Source: CBDHDN01 sp965261585
GTDB lineage: Bacteria; Pseudomonadota; Alphaproteobacteria; UBA6615
Reading direction: 5' to 3'
Length of the DNA: 64,000 nt
NCBI GenBank assembly: GCA_965261585.1
Contig: CBDHDN010000064.1
Location: forward strand, 124,001 to 188,000
In this document: positions 54,799 to 63,416 of the stretch, one piece after another
How the letters are laid out: every line of letters starts with the position of its first letter
Numbering within the stretch: position 1 is the stretch's first letter
Notes under the pieces: generated by a model
What the model was told of the DNA's origin: nothing
The model's input: only the letters and a program-made list of their open reading frames with translations
Databases searched by the model: none
Made by a program: the position numbers and the translations under genes

Positions 54799-55902
54799 TC
54801 AGTCCGGCGCGAGCCACGCGGCCAGGCGGTCCCAGACCAGCGCCGGCGCCCGGCCGCCGACGATCATGCCGATATGGCCGAGCGGCGGTGTGAAGGACGC
54901 CGCGCCGGGGATCTCGCGGGCCAGCGCCTGCGCCGTCGGCGGCGGCACGATGCGGTCGTGTTGCGGCACAACGACGAGCGTCGGCAGCGTCAGCGCGGCC
55001 GGGTCCACGACCTGACCGGCAACCTGCCACGATCGCCGCCCCGGCGTATTGGCGCCGTACCAGTCGGCCAGGCACTCGCGCGCCACCGGCCCGGCCAGCG
55101 CCACGCCGTCGTTCAGCCAATCTTCCAGCGCGACGAAATCGGCGGCCCTTGGACTTGCCGGATCGAGCGCCGCGAACGCCAGGAACTTGCGCAGCACGAG
55201 AAACGGATCCAGCGCGTAGAACAGGGCCTGCACCATATCGACCGGCAACGCCGGCAGGGCCGCCAGGTGCGGCGCCGCGGCCGCCAGCAGCGCGCCGTGG
55301 GCGGCCGTGTCGGCATCGGCATGGAAGTCCCAGGGGGTCGCCAACAGCGCCAGCGAGGCCACGTCCTGCGGCCGGCGCACGGCGAGCGCCACCGTCAACA
55401 GCCCGCCCATGCAGTAGCCGAGGACCGGCACGGGCCCGCCGGCCGCGGCGACGGACGCGGTCAGCGCCGCATCGAGCCGGCCGGCGATATAGTCCGTGAG
55501 CGTGAACGCGCGCTCCGCCTCGCCGGGCGCGTCCCAGTCGACGAGCAGCGGCCGCAGGCCCCGCTCGGCAAGCCCGCGGGCAAGGCTGCGGCGCCGCGAC
55601 AGATCCAGAATATAGCCGCGGTTGACAAGGGACGGCACCAGCAGCACCGGGGTTCGGCGCGCGCGGCCGCGGCCCGGCGGGGCATAGTCGAGCAGCCGCG
55701 TCGTGCCGGCCTGCCACAGCACCGGCGCATCCGCCAGGTCGCGCCGGTAGGCGTGGTCCCGATAGGCGACGATGCCCCGCAGCAGGCCGTCCAGGCGACG
55801 GCGCACCTCCCGCTCGACCGCCTGCTCGAAGCCGTCCGTCTCGGTCGGGTGGCCCTTACTTGCGGCGGCGACCGCCTGTCGCAGCGCCGCCGCTTCGGCC
55901 AC
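54799..55902 (-). CDS. PhaC-like polyhydroxyalkanoate synthase / alpha-beta hydrolase
   Basis: Polymerises hydroxyacyl-CoA or belongs to the closely related hydrolase branch. The lipase-like box reads LGYCMGGLL near the middle, with Cys as nucleophile as in PHA synthases (GxCxG). LLDYAPPGRGRARRTPVLLVPSLVNRGYILDL, LVDWDAPGEAERAFTLTDY, WDFHADAD and LGHIGMIVGG (catalytic His) all fit PhaC. At about 370 residues it is close to class III/IV synthases. The frame is open upstream to 56172 but overlaps the PhaE-like gene; the GTG at 55902 is one possible start and GTG 55806 another. Start unsettled. Confidence 0.8.
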   Translation of the reverse strand: MAEAAALRQAVAAASKGHPTETDGFEQAVEREVRRRLDGLLRGIVAYRDHAYRRDLADAPVLWQAGTTRLLDYAPPGRGRARRTPVLLVPSLVNRGYILDLSRRRSLARGLAERGLRPLLVDWDAPGEAERAFTLTDYIAGRLDAALTASVAAAGGPVPVLGYCMGGLLTVALAVRRPQDVASLALLATPWDFHADADTAAHGALLAAAAPHLAALPALPVDMVQALFYALDPFLVLRKFLAFAALDPASPRAADFVALEDWLNDGVALAGPVARECLADWYGANTPGRRSWQVAGQVVDPAALTLPTLVVVPQHDRIVPPPTAQALAREIPGAASFTPPLGHIGMIVGGRAPALVWDRLAAWLAPD

Positions 55903-56275
55903 GAGGGCGGGCTTCCACGGCAGCGAGCCGCTCTTCCACAGCGGCAAGGCGGCGCTCGAGCTCAGCCAGCTGTTGAATGCCGTCGCCAGGTGCAGCGGCA
56001 GCGGTCGCGGCCCCAGCCGGTCCGGCCGCGGTTGCGCCGCCGCCGGTCTGCCCTGCACCTTGCCCATCGCCGGCCTTTCCGTCACCGCTCTGACCACCCA
56101 CCGGCGCCGCTGCCGCCAGCCCCTGGAGAGCCATCGGCCACACCTGTGCCATGGCCGTGAAGGCGTTCGCAAGCTGTGCGGTCATGGCCGCGTCGGTCGC
56201 CGTCGCGGCGAGCTGCCGCTCCCACAACTCGACATAGCGGCGGGCCAGCTCGTCAAGATCGGGGGGCACGCTCAT
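55856..56275 (-). CDS. PhaE-like/phasin-like small protein preceding the PhaC-like gene
   Basis: 139 residues from the ATG at 56275 (MSVPPDLDELARRYVELWERQLAATATDAAM). The N-terminal helix resembles PhaE/PhaM-type synthase partners. The centre is Gly/Ala-rich and likely disordered, and the C-terminus is a coiled coil with exact heptads (LAELERRLAAVEERLAAVEARP) and a basic tail GGRRRK that may bind DNA or polymer surface. It overlaps the 5' end of the PhaC-like frame by about 47 bp for the start chosen there. Function inferred from position and shape only. Confidence 0.65.
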   Translation of the reverse strand: MSVPPDLDELARRYVELWERQLAATATDAAMTAQLANAFTAMAQVWPMALQGLAAAAPVGGQSGDGKAGDGQGAGQTGGGATAAGPAGAATAAAAPGDGIQQLAELERRLAAVEERLAAVEARPRGRSGGAATGGRRRK

Positions 56276-56371
56276 GGCGGCGACTATAGTCGGGCCGCGC
56301 TGCAATGCAGCAAGACGTTTCCGCGTCTGCTATATTGCAGCGGCGAAACTCGCGGCAGGTGCGAAAAACAG

Positions 56372-56968
56372 ATGGCCGAGACCTCGGAACAGAAACCGAT
56401 CACGATCAAGAAGTACGCCAACCGGCGGCTCTACAACACCGACACCAGCAGCTACGTGACGCTGGACAACCTGGCCAAGATGGTCAAGGACGGCGTCGAC
56501 TTCGTCGTCGTCGACGCCAAGACCGGCCAAGACATCACCCGCTCGGTGCTGACGCAGATCATCTTCGAGGAGGAGGCAAAGGGCCCCAATCTGCTGCCCA
56601 TCGGCTTCCTGCGGCAGCTCATCGCGCTCTACGGCGACAGCCTGCAGGGGCTGGTGCCCAACTACCTCGACTACACGATGCGTGCGTTCGCCGAAAACCG
56701 GGACCACATGCGCCGCACCATGTCCGAAGCCGTGGGCGGCATGTTCCCGTTCACGCAGTGGGAGGATATTGGGCGCCAGAACATGGCGATGTTCGATCAA
56801 GCCGTGCAGTTGTGGTCGCCGATCGCGAAGGACGCCGGTGACGGCGGGCCGAGCGGGCAAGCGGCCGAGCGAGTGGACGTCGAGGCGGGAACGCTGGACG
56901 CGCTGCGCCACCAACTCGATGCGCTGCAGCGCCAGGTCGAGGCGCTGACCCGCGACAAGAAGGACTAG
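56372..56968 (+). CDS. phaR: Polyhydroxyalkanoate synthesis repressor PhaR
   Basis: 198 residues. The N-terminal PHB_acc_N DNA-binding domain is unmistakable: ITIKKYANRRLYNTDTSSYVTLDNLAKMVKDGVDFVVVDAKTGQDITRSVLTQIIFEEE. The PHB_acc domain follows (LIALYGDSLQGLVPNYLDYTMRAF), with a C-terminal coiled coil (LDALRHQLDALQRQVEALTRD). It binds both phasin/PHA promoters and PHB granules and so senses polymer. Divergent from the PhaE-like gene, 96 bp apart, so it may control the phaE-phaC-phaA transcript. Confidence 0.96.
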   Translation: MAETSEQKPITIKKYANRRLYNTDTSSYVTLDNLAKMVKDGVDFVVVDAKTGQDITRSVLTQIIFEEEAKGPNLLPIGFLRQLIALYGDSLQGLVPNYLDYTMRAFAENRDHMRRTMSEAVGGMFPFTQWEDIGRQNMAMFDQAVQLWSPIAKDAGDGGPSGQAAERVDVEAGTLDALRHQLDALQRQVEALTRDKKD

Positions 56969-57106
56969 GTCAGGTACCCATCAGCGGGTGTTCTGTGTGG
57001 CGATGTCCATTCAGAATCCCACTCCGGTCAACCGTAGTGAACTGAACAACCGGGTATATGCATCCGCCGCACCCACCGCCGTCGGCATCGGCGACCACCG
57101 CCGCGG

Positions 57107-58079
57107 CTAGGCTCGCAGAGCCAGGAAACCGAGGAGGATCAGTGCGGCTATCGCCGCCTCGGCCCACCAGGGCCAATTGAGACGCATGAACAACCGCGGC
57201 GCCGCGTGGCGAGGAACGACCCCACCCGGCGTTGCCGCCACTGGTCGCCGGTCGGCCGGTCGCTGCGCGCGCGCGCGACAATGATTTCTGCAATGCGCTT
57301 TCCCGCGGGCCAACGGCTTTTTGGAAGTAGTCAATATTCCTGCCGGCCGGGCGGTGGCGCCTCACGAATACCTCGAAGGACGGGACCTTCTCGATCGGCT
57401 GTGTGCAGACCGTCGCGAAATCCTCGGCCTGATTCGCCAGATCGGGGATAGCCCTCAAGCGTCGGAACACCGCGGATGACGACGGATCTCGAAAATCCGA
57501 CTCTTGAAATATTATGTTGTCACCGTTGGAAAACTGCTCATAGAGCGACTTGTCGGCAATCAGAGCTTGCAGGCTCACGTCGATGAGGATGAAAGAAAAG
57601 TCATCGATCCTAGGTCCGAAGTGATCGGGCTGCCGGCCCGGATGCTGGAAGTGCGTGTGACCCAACTCGTTGCCATTGCCCAGGGGCATGCTTGGCACGT
57701 ACATCCCATCGTAGTCGATCAGCGTGAGCGGGCCGTTCGGCACGACGATATTGCCGTTTTCCAGATCGCCGTGGGCGATACTTCGCGCGCTCAAGTATCT
57801 GGCAAGTTCGCGAAATCTTTGTGTCAACACTTCGAGAACGACCTTGTTGTCGTAGCAGGCTTCCAAAACAGCGCCAAGCGTGTGCCCTTCCGCCCAAGCC
57901 ATCTTCACGATGGGAAACGGGTCCGACTTCAAGCGAATGCCTTCTCGTTGATACTCGAAGGATACGAAGTGCGGGCTCCGCAATCCGCTGATCGCGTCGC
58001 TGATCAACGCGTATCGTTGTTCCAAGTCGGGCACGTATCTGTGAAAGCAACGGACGGCGAACTTCCGTCCCCCTGACGT
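57107..58079 (-). pseudogene. Protein kinase-like protein of vWA/PP2C/kinase triad, C-terminal part
   Basis: Protein kinase fold. From the IS border: GGRKFAVRCFHRYVPDLEQRY (beta3 Lys), PFPIVKMAWAEGHTLG (hinge), catalytic loop SIAHGDLENGNIVV (HxDxxxxN) and LTLIDYDGMYVPSM (DFG as DYDG). About 110 residues later the frame slips, probably near 57200-57230. The natural C-terminus in the next frame reads LFMRLNWPWWAEAAIAALILLGFLALRA, a TM anchor ending at 57107. The N-terminal 56 residues are at 59494-59663 beyond the IS3-like copy D. So it is a membrane-anchored kinase broken by an IS and a frameshift. Confidence 0.85.
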
Positions 58080-58145
58080 TGAGTCGGACCCGATTTCCTT
58101 GGACACAGAATTGGCTTAATCGAAGTGTCCAAGGAGGACCGGAAC

Positions 58146-58556
58146 ATGACCGATAATTTTGAGAAGAAAGTTGCTGTTGATGGGCCTGTGGTAAATGCGG
58201 GCGAGCTTGGCTCGTCCACGTTTTCCCCAGGCCAGGCTTTGCCGGCAGGCCCGCTGGGACTTGGCCAGCGATGGACGGTGGCGCGCAAGCGTGAGGTCGT
58301 TCTGCGGCTTTTGCGTGACGAGCCGGTGCAACTTCTGTCGCGCCAGTTGGGCGTAGAGATCTTCCGGCTCGAGCAGTGGCGTGAGAAAGCGATCGGCGGG
58401 ATCGACGCCTCGCTCAAGCAACGCAAGGGCGATCCGGTGCAGGCGGAACTGGATAGCGCCATGAAGCGGATCGGAGAGTTGACCATGCAGGTGGAACTGC
58501 TGGAGGCCAAGACGGAGACCTTCGGCCCTTTGGGGCGGCGGAGGTCGCGGCGATGA
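58146..58556 (+). CDS. IS3-like OrfA (copy D)
   Basis: 136 residues, identical to the other OrfA copies; ATG behind AAGGAGG, HTH plus coiled coil, stop overlapping OrfB (ATGA). Confidence 0.92.
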   Translation: MTDNFEKKVAVDGPVVNAGELGSSTFSPGQALPAGPLGLGQRWTVARKREVVLRLLRDEPVQLLSRQLGVEIFRLEQWREKAIGGIDASLKQRKGDPVQAELDSAMKRIGELTMQVELLEAKTETFGPLGRRRSRR

Positions 58557-59458
58557 GTGCCGCCACCTCGCCCGGCACGGGTCTGGCCTACGGCCTGCGG
58601 CGGGTCTGCGCCGCCTGGGGCATGGCCCGCTCCTCGTTCTACGCCATGACCTCCGGCCAGCACGCCGAGCAGCCGCCGGCAAAGCGTCGGGGACCGAAGC
58701 CCGCGATCTCGGACCAGGCGCTGCTGGTGGCGATCGAAGCCGACCTGGAGGCATCGCCCTGGGAGGGCGAGGGCTACCGCAAGGTCTGGGCTCGGCTTCG
58801 GGTCTGTCGCGACATCCGGGTTGCCCGCAAGCGGGTGCTCCGCCTGATGCGCGAGAACAATCTGCTCTCGCCCCATCGCTGCCGCCGCCGTGGCGGCAAT
58901 CCCCATGACGGTGAGATCATCACTCATGCCCCGAACCTCATGTGGGGCACCGATGGCGTTCGGGTGTTCACGGTGGACGACGGCTGGGGCTGGATCTTCA
59001 CCGCCGTCGAGCATTGGAACGCCGAGTGTGTCGGCGGGCATGTCTGCAAGCGCGGCGACCGCTTCGCCGCCCTGCAGCCGATCTCCATGGGGCTTGCCGG
59101 GCTGTATGGCTCGACCGCGGCCGGCGCGGCTCGGGGGCTGGCCTTGCGGATGGATCACGGCTCCCAGTATCTGTCGGACCACTTCACCAACCAGATCAAG
59201 TTCTGGGGCATCCAGCCGTCCTACGCCTTCGTCGCCGAGCCCCAGACCAACGGCGTCGCCGAGCGGTTCAATCGCACGCTGAAGGAACAGATCATCCATG
59301 GTCGCATCTACCGCAACATCGCGGAGCTGCGGGACGCCGTCCGCGACTTCGTCGAACTCTACAATGCCCAGTGGATCGTCGAAAAGAACGGCTACCTGAG
59401 CCCCGCTCAAGCTCGTCAGGCGTGGCACGCCGCGATCTCAATCAGGCCCGCCGCGTGA
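58553..59458 (+). CDS. IS3-like transposase OrfB (copy D)
   Basis: 301 residues with DDE residues intact. One change against copies A and C: Trp to Gly in the segment VGWHVCKRGD, between the first and second Asp. This could impair catalysis, although the insertion itself is recent enough to keep a perfect target duplication. Confidence 0.93.
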   Translation: MSAATSPGTGLAYGLRRVCAAWGMARSSFYAMTSGQHAEQPPAKRRGPKPAISDQALLVAIEADLEASPWEGEGYRKVWARLRVCRDIRVARKRVLRLMRENNLLSPHRCRRRGGNPHDGEIITHAPNLMWGTDGVRVFTVDDGWGWIFTAVEHWNAECVGGHVCKRGDRFAALQPISMGLAGLYGSTAAGAARGLALRMDHGSQYLSDHFTNQIKFWGIQPSYAFVAEPQTNGVAERFNRTLKEQIIHGRIYRNIAELRDAVRDFVELYNAQWIVEKNGYLSPAQARQAWHAAISIRPAA

Positions 59459-59493
59459 GACAAACTTGTGTCCAAGGAACCGGGTGCGCTACA

Positions 59494-59663
59494 CGTCCCC
59501 CTGACGTGACGGTGTAGGTAAGTGCGAACCCGCCGCCAAGGACGGTGGGTAGGCCGAGCGCGTTGGTGGCCAGCTTTCCGGCCTTGAGTTGCTGGTCCGC
59601 AAAGGCAACCGCCGGCCTCTGCACCGCCGCGCTGTATTCCGAAATGCCGGGATATTGGACCAC
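59494..59663 (-). pseudogene. Protein kinase-like protein, N-terminal part
   Basis: First 56 residues of the kinase, from a GTG at 59663 nine bases after the PP2C stop. It reads VVQYPGISEYSAAVQRPAVAF then a Gly-rich loop region LGLPTVLGGGFALTYTVTSGG and enters the IS. Joining to 58079 through one copy of the 14-bp repeat gives TVTSGGRKFAVRCF, the expected run from Gly-loop to catalytic Lys. Third gene of the triad. Confidence 0.82.
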
Positions 59664-59672
59664 GGCGACGCG

Positions 59673-60402
59673 CTACTCCACGATCAACAATGTGGAGTCA
59701 TCCACGCGCATCCGCCCCGCCTTACGCTCGTGCCGGACCGACGCGTTCGAGATGGGCGTGTTCTGAGTACGCGAGCAGAAGGTCACCAATGGAAGGATCC
59801 GTGACGGCAAGGTGAAGGAACCACTCGCCCATCGCGTCGGTCATGCATACGATCCTGGGCGCCGTGCACGCGTCGAGACGCCAAGTGATTGTCGAAGCCT
59901 TTAGAAAATCGAACCCCTCGAGGAAGGAATTGTGGCGCCGGCGTGATGACAGCAGCGTTGGCCGCTGTTGAAATTCATCGACGCTTTGGTATGGAAAACT
60001 GTCTACAAGCCGGTCGCCATCCAGTAGAAGCGCAATGGTATCGCCGATTGCGAAGACCTGCGCCTCCTTCAGATCACGAGCTACTTCAAGGCCGAGAAGG
60101 GTGGCGAAGCTGCCGCGCTCGAACGCCGCATGTTGGCTCCAGGACATGGACTTCGGATCGTGGTGGCGCACGAACTCCTTGATGGCGGCATCTATCGAGG
60201 CGGACGAGCGGTCTCGATTCTCGACGAAACGTCGAACGAGTATCCGAGCCCACAGTCTGGAATCGAACGATTCCGAGGCGCCGTCGCTCAAGGCGAGCGC
60301 CAAGCCTTCGGGGGACCAATCGAAAGCGTCTTCGTTGCTTCCGACGTCCCCCGAATGCTTAGGTATCGATCCGAAGAAGCGTCTTGAAAAGCCGAACGCC
60401 AT
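59673..60402 (-). pseudogene. PP2C-family protein phosphatase of the triad, frameshifted near the end
   Basis: Metal-dependent Ser/Thr phosphatase of about 242 residues. Motifs: SNEDAFDWS (metal Asp), LALSDGASESFDSRLWARIL (DGxG-like, here DGAS), FATLLGLEV, VFAIGDTIALLLDG, and IVCMTDAMGEWFL (TDAM for TDGL). The frame changes near 59738-59739 (an extra G): LERV continues as VRHERKAGRMRVDDSTLLIVE, the conserved PP2C end with the metal Asp pair, stopping at 59673. The protein may be intact if the base is a consensus error. Lies between the vWA and kinase genes, 18 bp after the former. Confidence 0.85.
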
Positions 60403-60420
60403 ATCGGCTGCTGCTGCTGC

Positions 60421-61253
60421 TCACCGCAGCTGGCTTGCGCGCGTGCCGATCTCGAAAAAGTGCCCGATGAAGTCCATGCCGGCATTGTAGATGAAGAACC
60501 GGCTATCGCTCGTCACCGAGTGGCCCATGCTCTCAGCCACCGGTACCAGGTGCGCGGGGAAGGTACTGGACATCCGGAACAAGAGCTTGGCGTAGTCGTC
60601 CGGAAGCTCATCTTCCGACGACGGGAAGACGACCTCGTTGCCGGATGTGTTGTCGACGTGCAGGTTGAACAGAAGGACCTCGCCGTCGTCCGTCGAAAGG
60701 CTCTTGATTGCGGTCGCGATCTCTTCGGGGTCTCCGTCGGTCGACTGACCATCGGTCACGTGGACAATTGTCGGCGGATATGACGATGAATGGCTGTCGC
60801 ACCATTCGGAGACGACGTTGCCGACGAGAGCCAAGGTCCCACGCATGGGCGTACCACCGCTGTTCTGGGGGTCGAACCAGACCGGAAACTTTACGACTTG
60901 CTCGCCGAAATCATCGTCCTCGTCGTCGTCACCCGCGTGACGTTCCTCGACGCGAAGCGGATTGCGTTCGATTTCGGAGATCGGGTGCAGGGTCTTGCTG
61001 CCAAGCGGCCCATTGAAGGCGGAGCCTACATGCCCCCCCCGTATCCGATGACGCCGATATCGAAGTAATCGCGAATACCGTCGGCCTTGGTGCACCGGAC
61101 TATGGTTTCGGCAAGTGTCTTGTTAAGTACGTCGGCAACGAAATGAGACTTGATTGCGCCACCGTCCATTTCCTCGTCCATCGAGCCGGACTGGTCGATG
61201 ACGAACAGGAAGCAGGTTGGGTTGTTCCTGTTGATTTCCGTTGAGTAGGGCAT
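60421..61253 (-). pseudogene. TerY-like vWA domain protein of the triad, frameshift in a G8 run
   Basis: Von Willebrand A domain protein of about 275 residues. ATG at 61253 (MPYSTEINRNNPTCFLFVID) with AGGAGC upstream. MIDAS motif FVIDQSGSMDEEMDGG, later Thr/Asp in VHVTDGQSTDGDP. The frame breaks at a run of eight G (minus strand; 61033-61040): DIGVIGYGG stops shortly after, and continues in the next frame as HVGSAFNGPLGSKTL, through FDPQNSGGTPM to the stop at 60421. Close in design to TerY-type vWA proteins. First gene of the triad. Confidence 0.85.
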
Positions 61254-61471
61254 CGCAGTGCTCCTGGTCGACTGCACCAATGTCATCAAGACCTGTTCGG
61301 CCTCGATGGGTGACGCTAGTGGAGGGAGGTTAAAGGCGCGCTAATGTACGCCCGGTGTCGCCTGATCGGTGACGGGGATCCGCCTTGAATTTCGTTGCCG
61401 CCGGAGCGCGGCGGAGTCGTGTCGTACGCTCGCCGCGCCCCTGACGCGCATCGGCCCTGTTTCGCGCAGCG

Positions 61472-63252
61472 TCAGCCGTTGGCAACGGCGTCACGCGGCT
61501 GCGTCCAGCCGGGATCCAGGGTCGGCGCACCATAGTGGTAGCCCTGCAGGTAGGTGATCCCCTCCTGGCGCAGCAGCGTCGCCTCTTCGGCCGTCTCCAC
61601 CCACTCCGCCACCGTCGTCAGACCGATGCCATCGGCCAGGCCGAGCAGCGTGCGAACGAACAGCTGGTTATCGGGTTGGTTGGCGAAATCGCGAATGAAC
61701 GAGCCGTCGATCTTGATCATGTCGATGTTGAGCGCCCGCAGATGACAGAACGACGTGAAGCCGGCGCCGAAGTCGTCGAGCGCGACACGACAGCCCAGCT
61801 CGCTCAACGTCCGCACGAAACCGGAGGAATCGTCGATGTCGTCGAGCGCGACGGTCTCGGTGATCTCCAGCGTCAGGCGTTTGGCGATTTGAGGCCGGTT
61901 TTGCAGGCCATCGCGGAGCTGCCGGAGCCAGACCGGATCGACCGCGGTCAGCCCCGAGAGGTTGATCGACAGGCGCACGTCCGGCTGCTCTTCCAGGGTG
62001 CCCAGCCCGAGCGACAGGACGCGCCGGTCGATCAGCCGCATCAGCCCCATCTGCTCGACGATCGGCACGAACGCAGCTGCCGGCACGGGCTTGCCATTGT
62101 CGTCCAGCATGCGGACGAGGGCCTCGTAGAACGCAACCTGCTCGGTCGCCGCGTCGACGACCGGCTGAAATGCCAGCGCCAGCCGGTCATCGCGCAGGGC
62201 CCGCTGCACCTGCTCGGTCACGGCCAGAAACTGGCGGCCCGGCACCAGGCGCGAGGCCACGTCGCGGAACTCGGAATAGCAGTCGCAACCGAGGCGGCGA
62301 GCGTTGCGCAGCGCACTGTCGGCCCGGCTGACCGCTTCGCGTGCGTTGGCAGCCGATGTCGGGAACACGGTAATACCGGCAGACGCGGTGACATGCATCG
62401 CCCCGGCCGGCGTCGGCATCGGCGCCCGCCGCACGGCGGTCAGGATGCGGTCCGCGACATTGTGCACATCGGCGTCCGCGCACTGGCGCAGGACGATCGC
62501 AAAGCGGTCGAACCCGACGCGGCCGAGGATGTCGCCGCCGCGGATGCACTGCTCAAGCCGCTGGGCGATGGACAGCACGACCGAATCGGCGACGTCCTCG
62601 CCATGCACCTCGCTGATGATCCCCAGCTTGTCGGCGCCAACGAGCACGAAGCCGCCCTGGGTCTCCGAATGCATGCTGTCGCTGATCGCGTCGTTCAGCG
62701 CCTCGCGCAGACGCAGCCGGTTGATCTGGCCGGTCAGAGCGTCGTGGTTCGACAGATACTGCAGCCGGCTCTCGCTCTCCTTGCGGTCGCTCACGTTGCG
62801 GATGACACCGGTGAGCCGTGCCGGGCCGCCGGCCGGCGACTTGGTGCCGATGGCGCGCTCCTGGACCCAGCGGAAGACGCCGTCATCGCCGCGCAGGCGG
62901 TACTCGCAATTGAGCGCCGGGCCGCCTTCGAAGTAGTGAGCGACGGCGATCACCCGCAGCGGCAGATCCTCGGCGTGAATGAACTGCAGGAAGTCGCGGC
63001 CGGCCTCGATCGACTGGGGACGCAGCAGGCCGAGCACATTGTCGGTCCGGCCGGTCGGAATCAGGCGATCCGATCGGACTCCAGGTCCCATTCGAAGAAC
63101 AGGTCCCCGGATTCCACCAGAACCGAAATCAGCTCCGATGGAGCGGTATTCCGGGCATGCGCTGACAGGGCCTCGGACAAACCAGACCTCCTACCTGAAG
63201 GGGTGGCCGGCGCGCCGGCGTCAGGCGGCCGCGTGGCGAAAGGCCACCACAC
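61472..63252 (-). pseudogene. PAS-GGDEF-EAL cyclic-di-GMP protein, one frameshift
   Basis: About 590 residues. N-terminal segment MWWPFATRPPDAG to PAS (LISVLVESGDLFFEWDLESDRIAW) is cut off by a missing base near 63062 (TGA in place of TGG A). The frame then runs through PAS (CEYRLRGDDGVFRWVQERA), GGDEF (LSNHDALTGQINRLRL; the active site reads GRVGFDRF, not GGDEF, so the cyclase is dead) and EAL. EAL is well preserved: AFYEALVRM, RLSINLSG, LTLEITETVAL, ALDDFGAGFTSF, IKIDGSFIRD, TTVAEWVETAEE. Likely a c-di-GMP phosphodiesterase with a regulatory GGDEF, if the frame is repaired. Confidence 0.87.
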
Positions 63253-63273
63253 GAGCCGTAGGCACGCTAGACG

Positions 63274-63382
63274 CTAGTGCACAGATCCAGACAAATGATT
63301 CACCGTGCGCTGGAGCAACCCGTTGTTTTGTATTCGGAATCAGCTTTCCACGGTGACGGCTCTGACTGAGTCGGTGCACTAG
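63274..63382. repeat. 109-bp MITE-like element (second copy)
   Basis: Same 109-bp sequence as 40548-40656 with few mismatches: left end CTAGTGCACAGA (one base changed), right end TCGGTGCACTAG. It is followed without spacing by a third, truncated copy that shares CTAG. Confidence 0.9.
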
Positions 63383-63416
63383 TGCACCGATCCAGACAAA
63401 TGATTCACCGTGCGCT
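63379..63416. repeat. Truncated third MITE copy, cut by IS66-type element
   Basis: CTAGTGCACCGATCCAGACA and 18 more bases match the left part of the MITE; the sequence then enters the IS66-type end GTAACAGG at 63417. The remainder should lie beyond the window, after the IS. Confidence 0.88.

Larger units (their letters stand above)
58080..59493 (+). mobile_element. IS3-like element copy D, 1414 bp, with 14-bp target duplication
   Basis: Same ends as copies A-C. Perfect direct repeats CGTCCCCCTGACGT flank it at 58066-58079 and 59494-59507. It splits the kinase gene. Second independent case of a 14-bp duplication, confirming that this is a property of the element. Confidence 0.96.

Noticed and set aside
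54799..56172. Start of the PhaC-like protein at 56172 or 56067
   Set aside because: The extra residues overlap the PhaE-like gene in another frame and show no conservation that I recognise; a downstream GTG is more likely.
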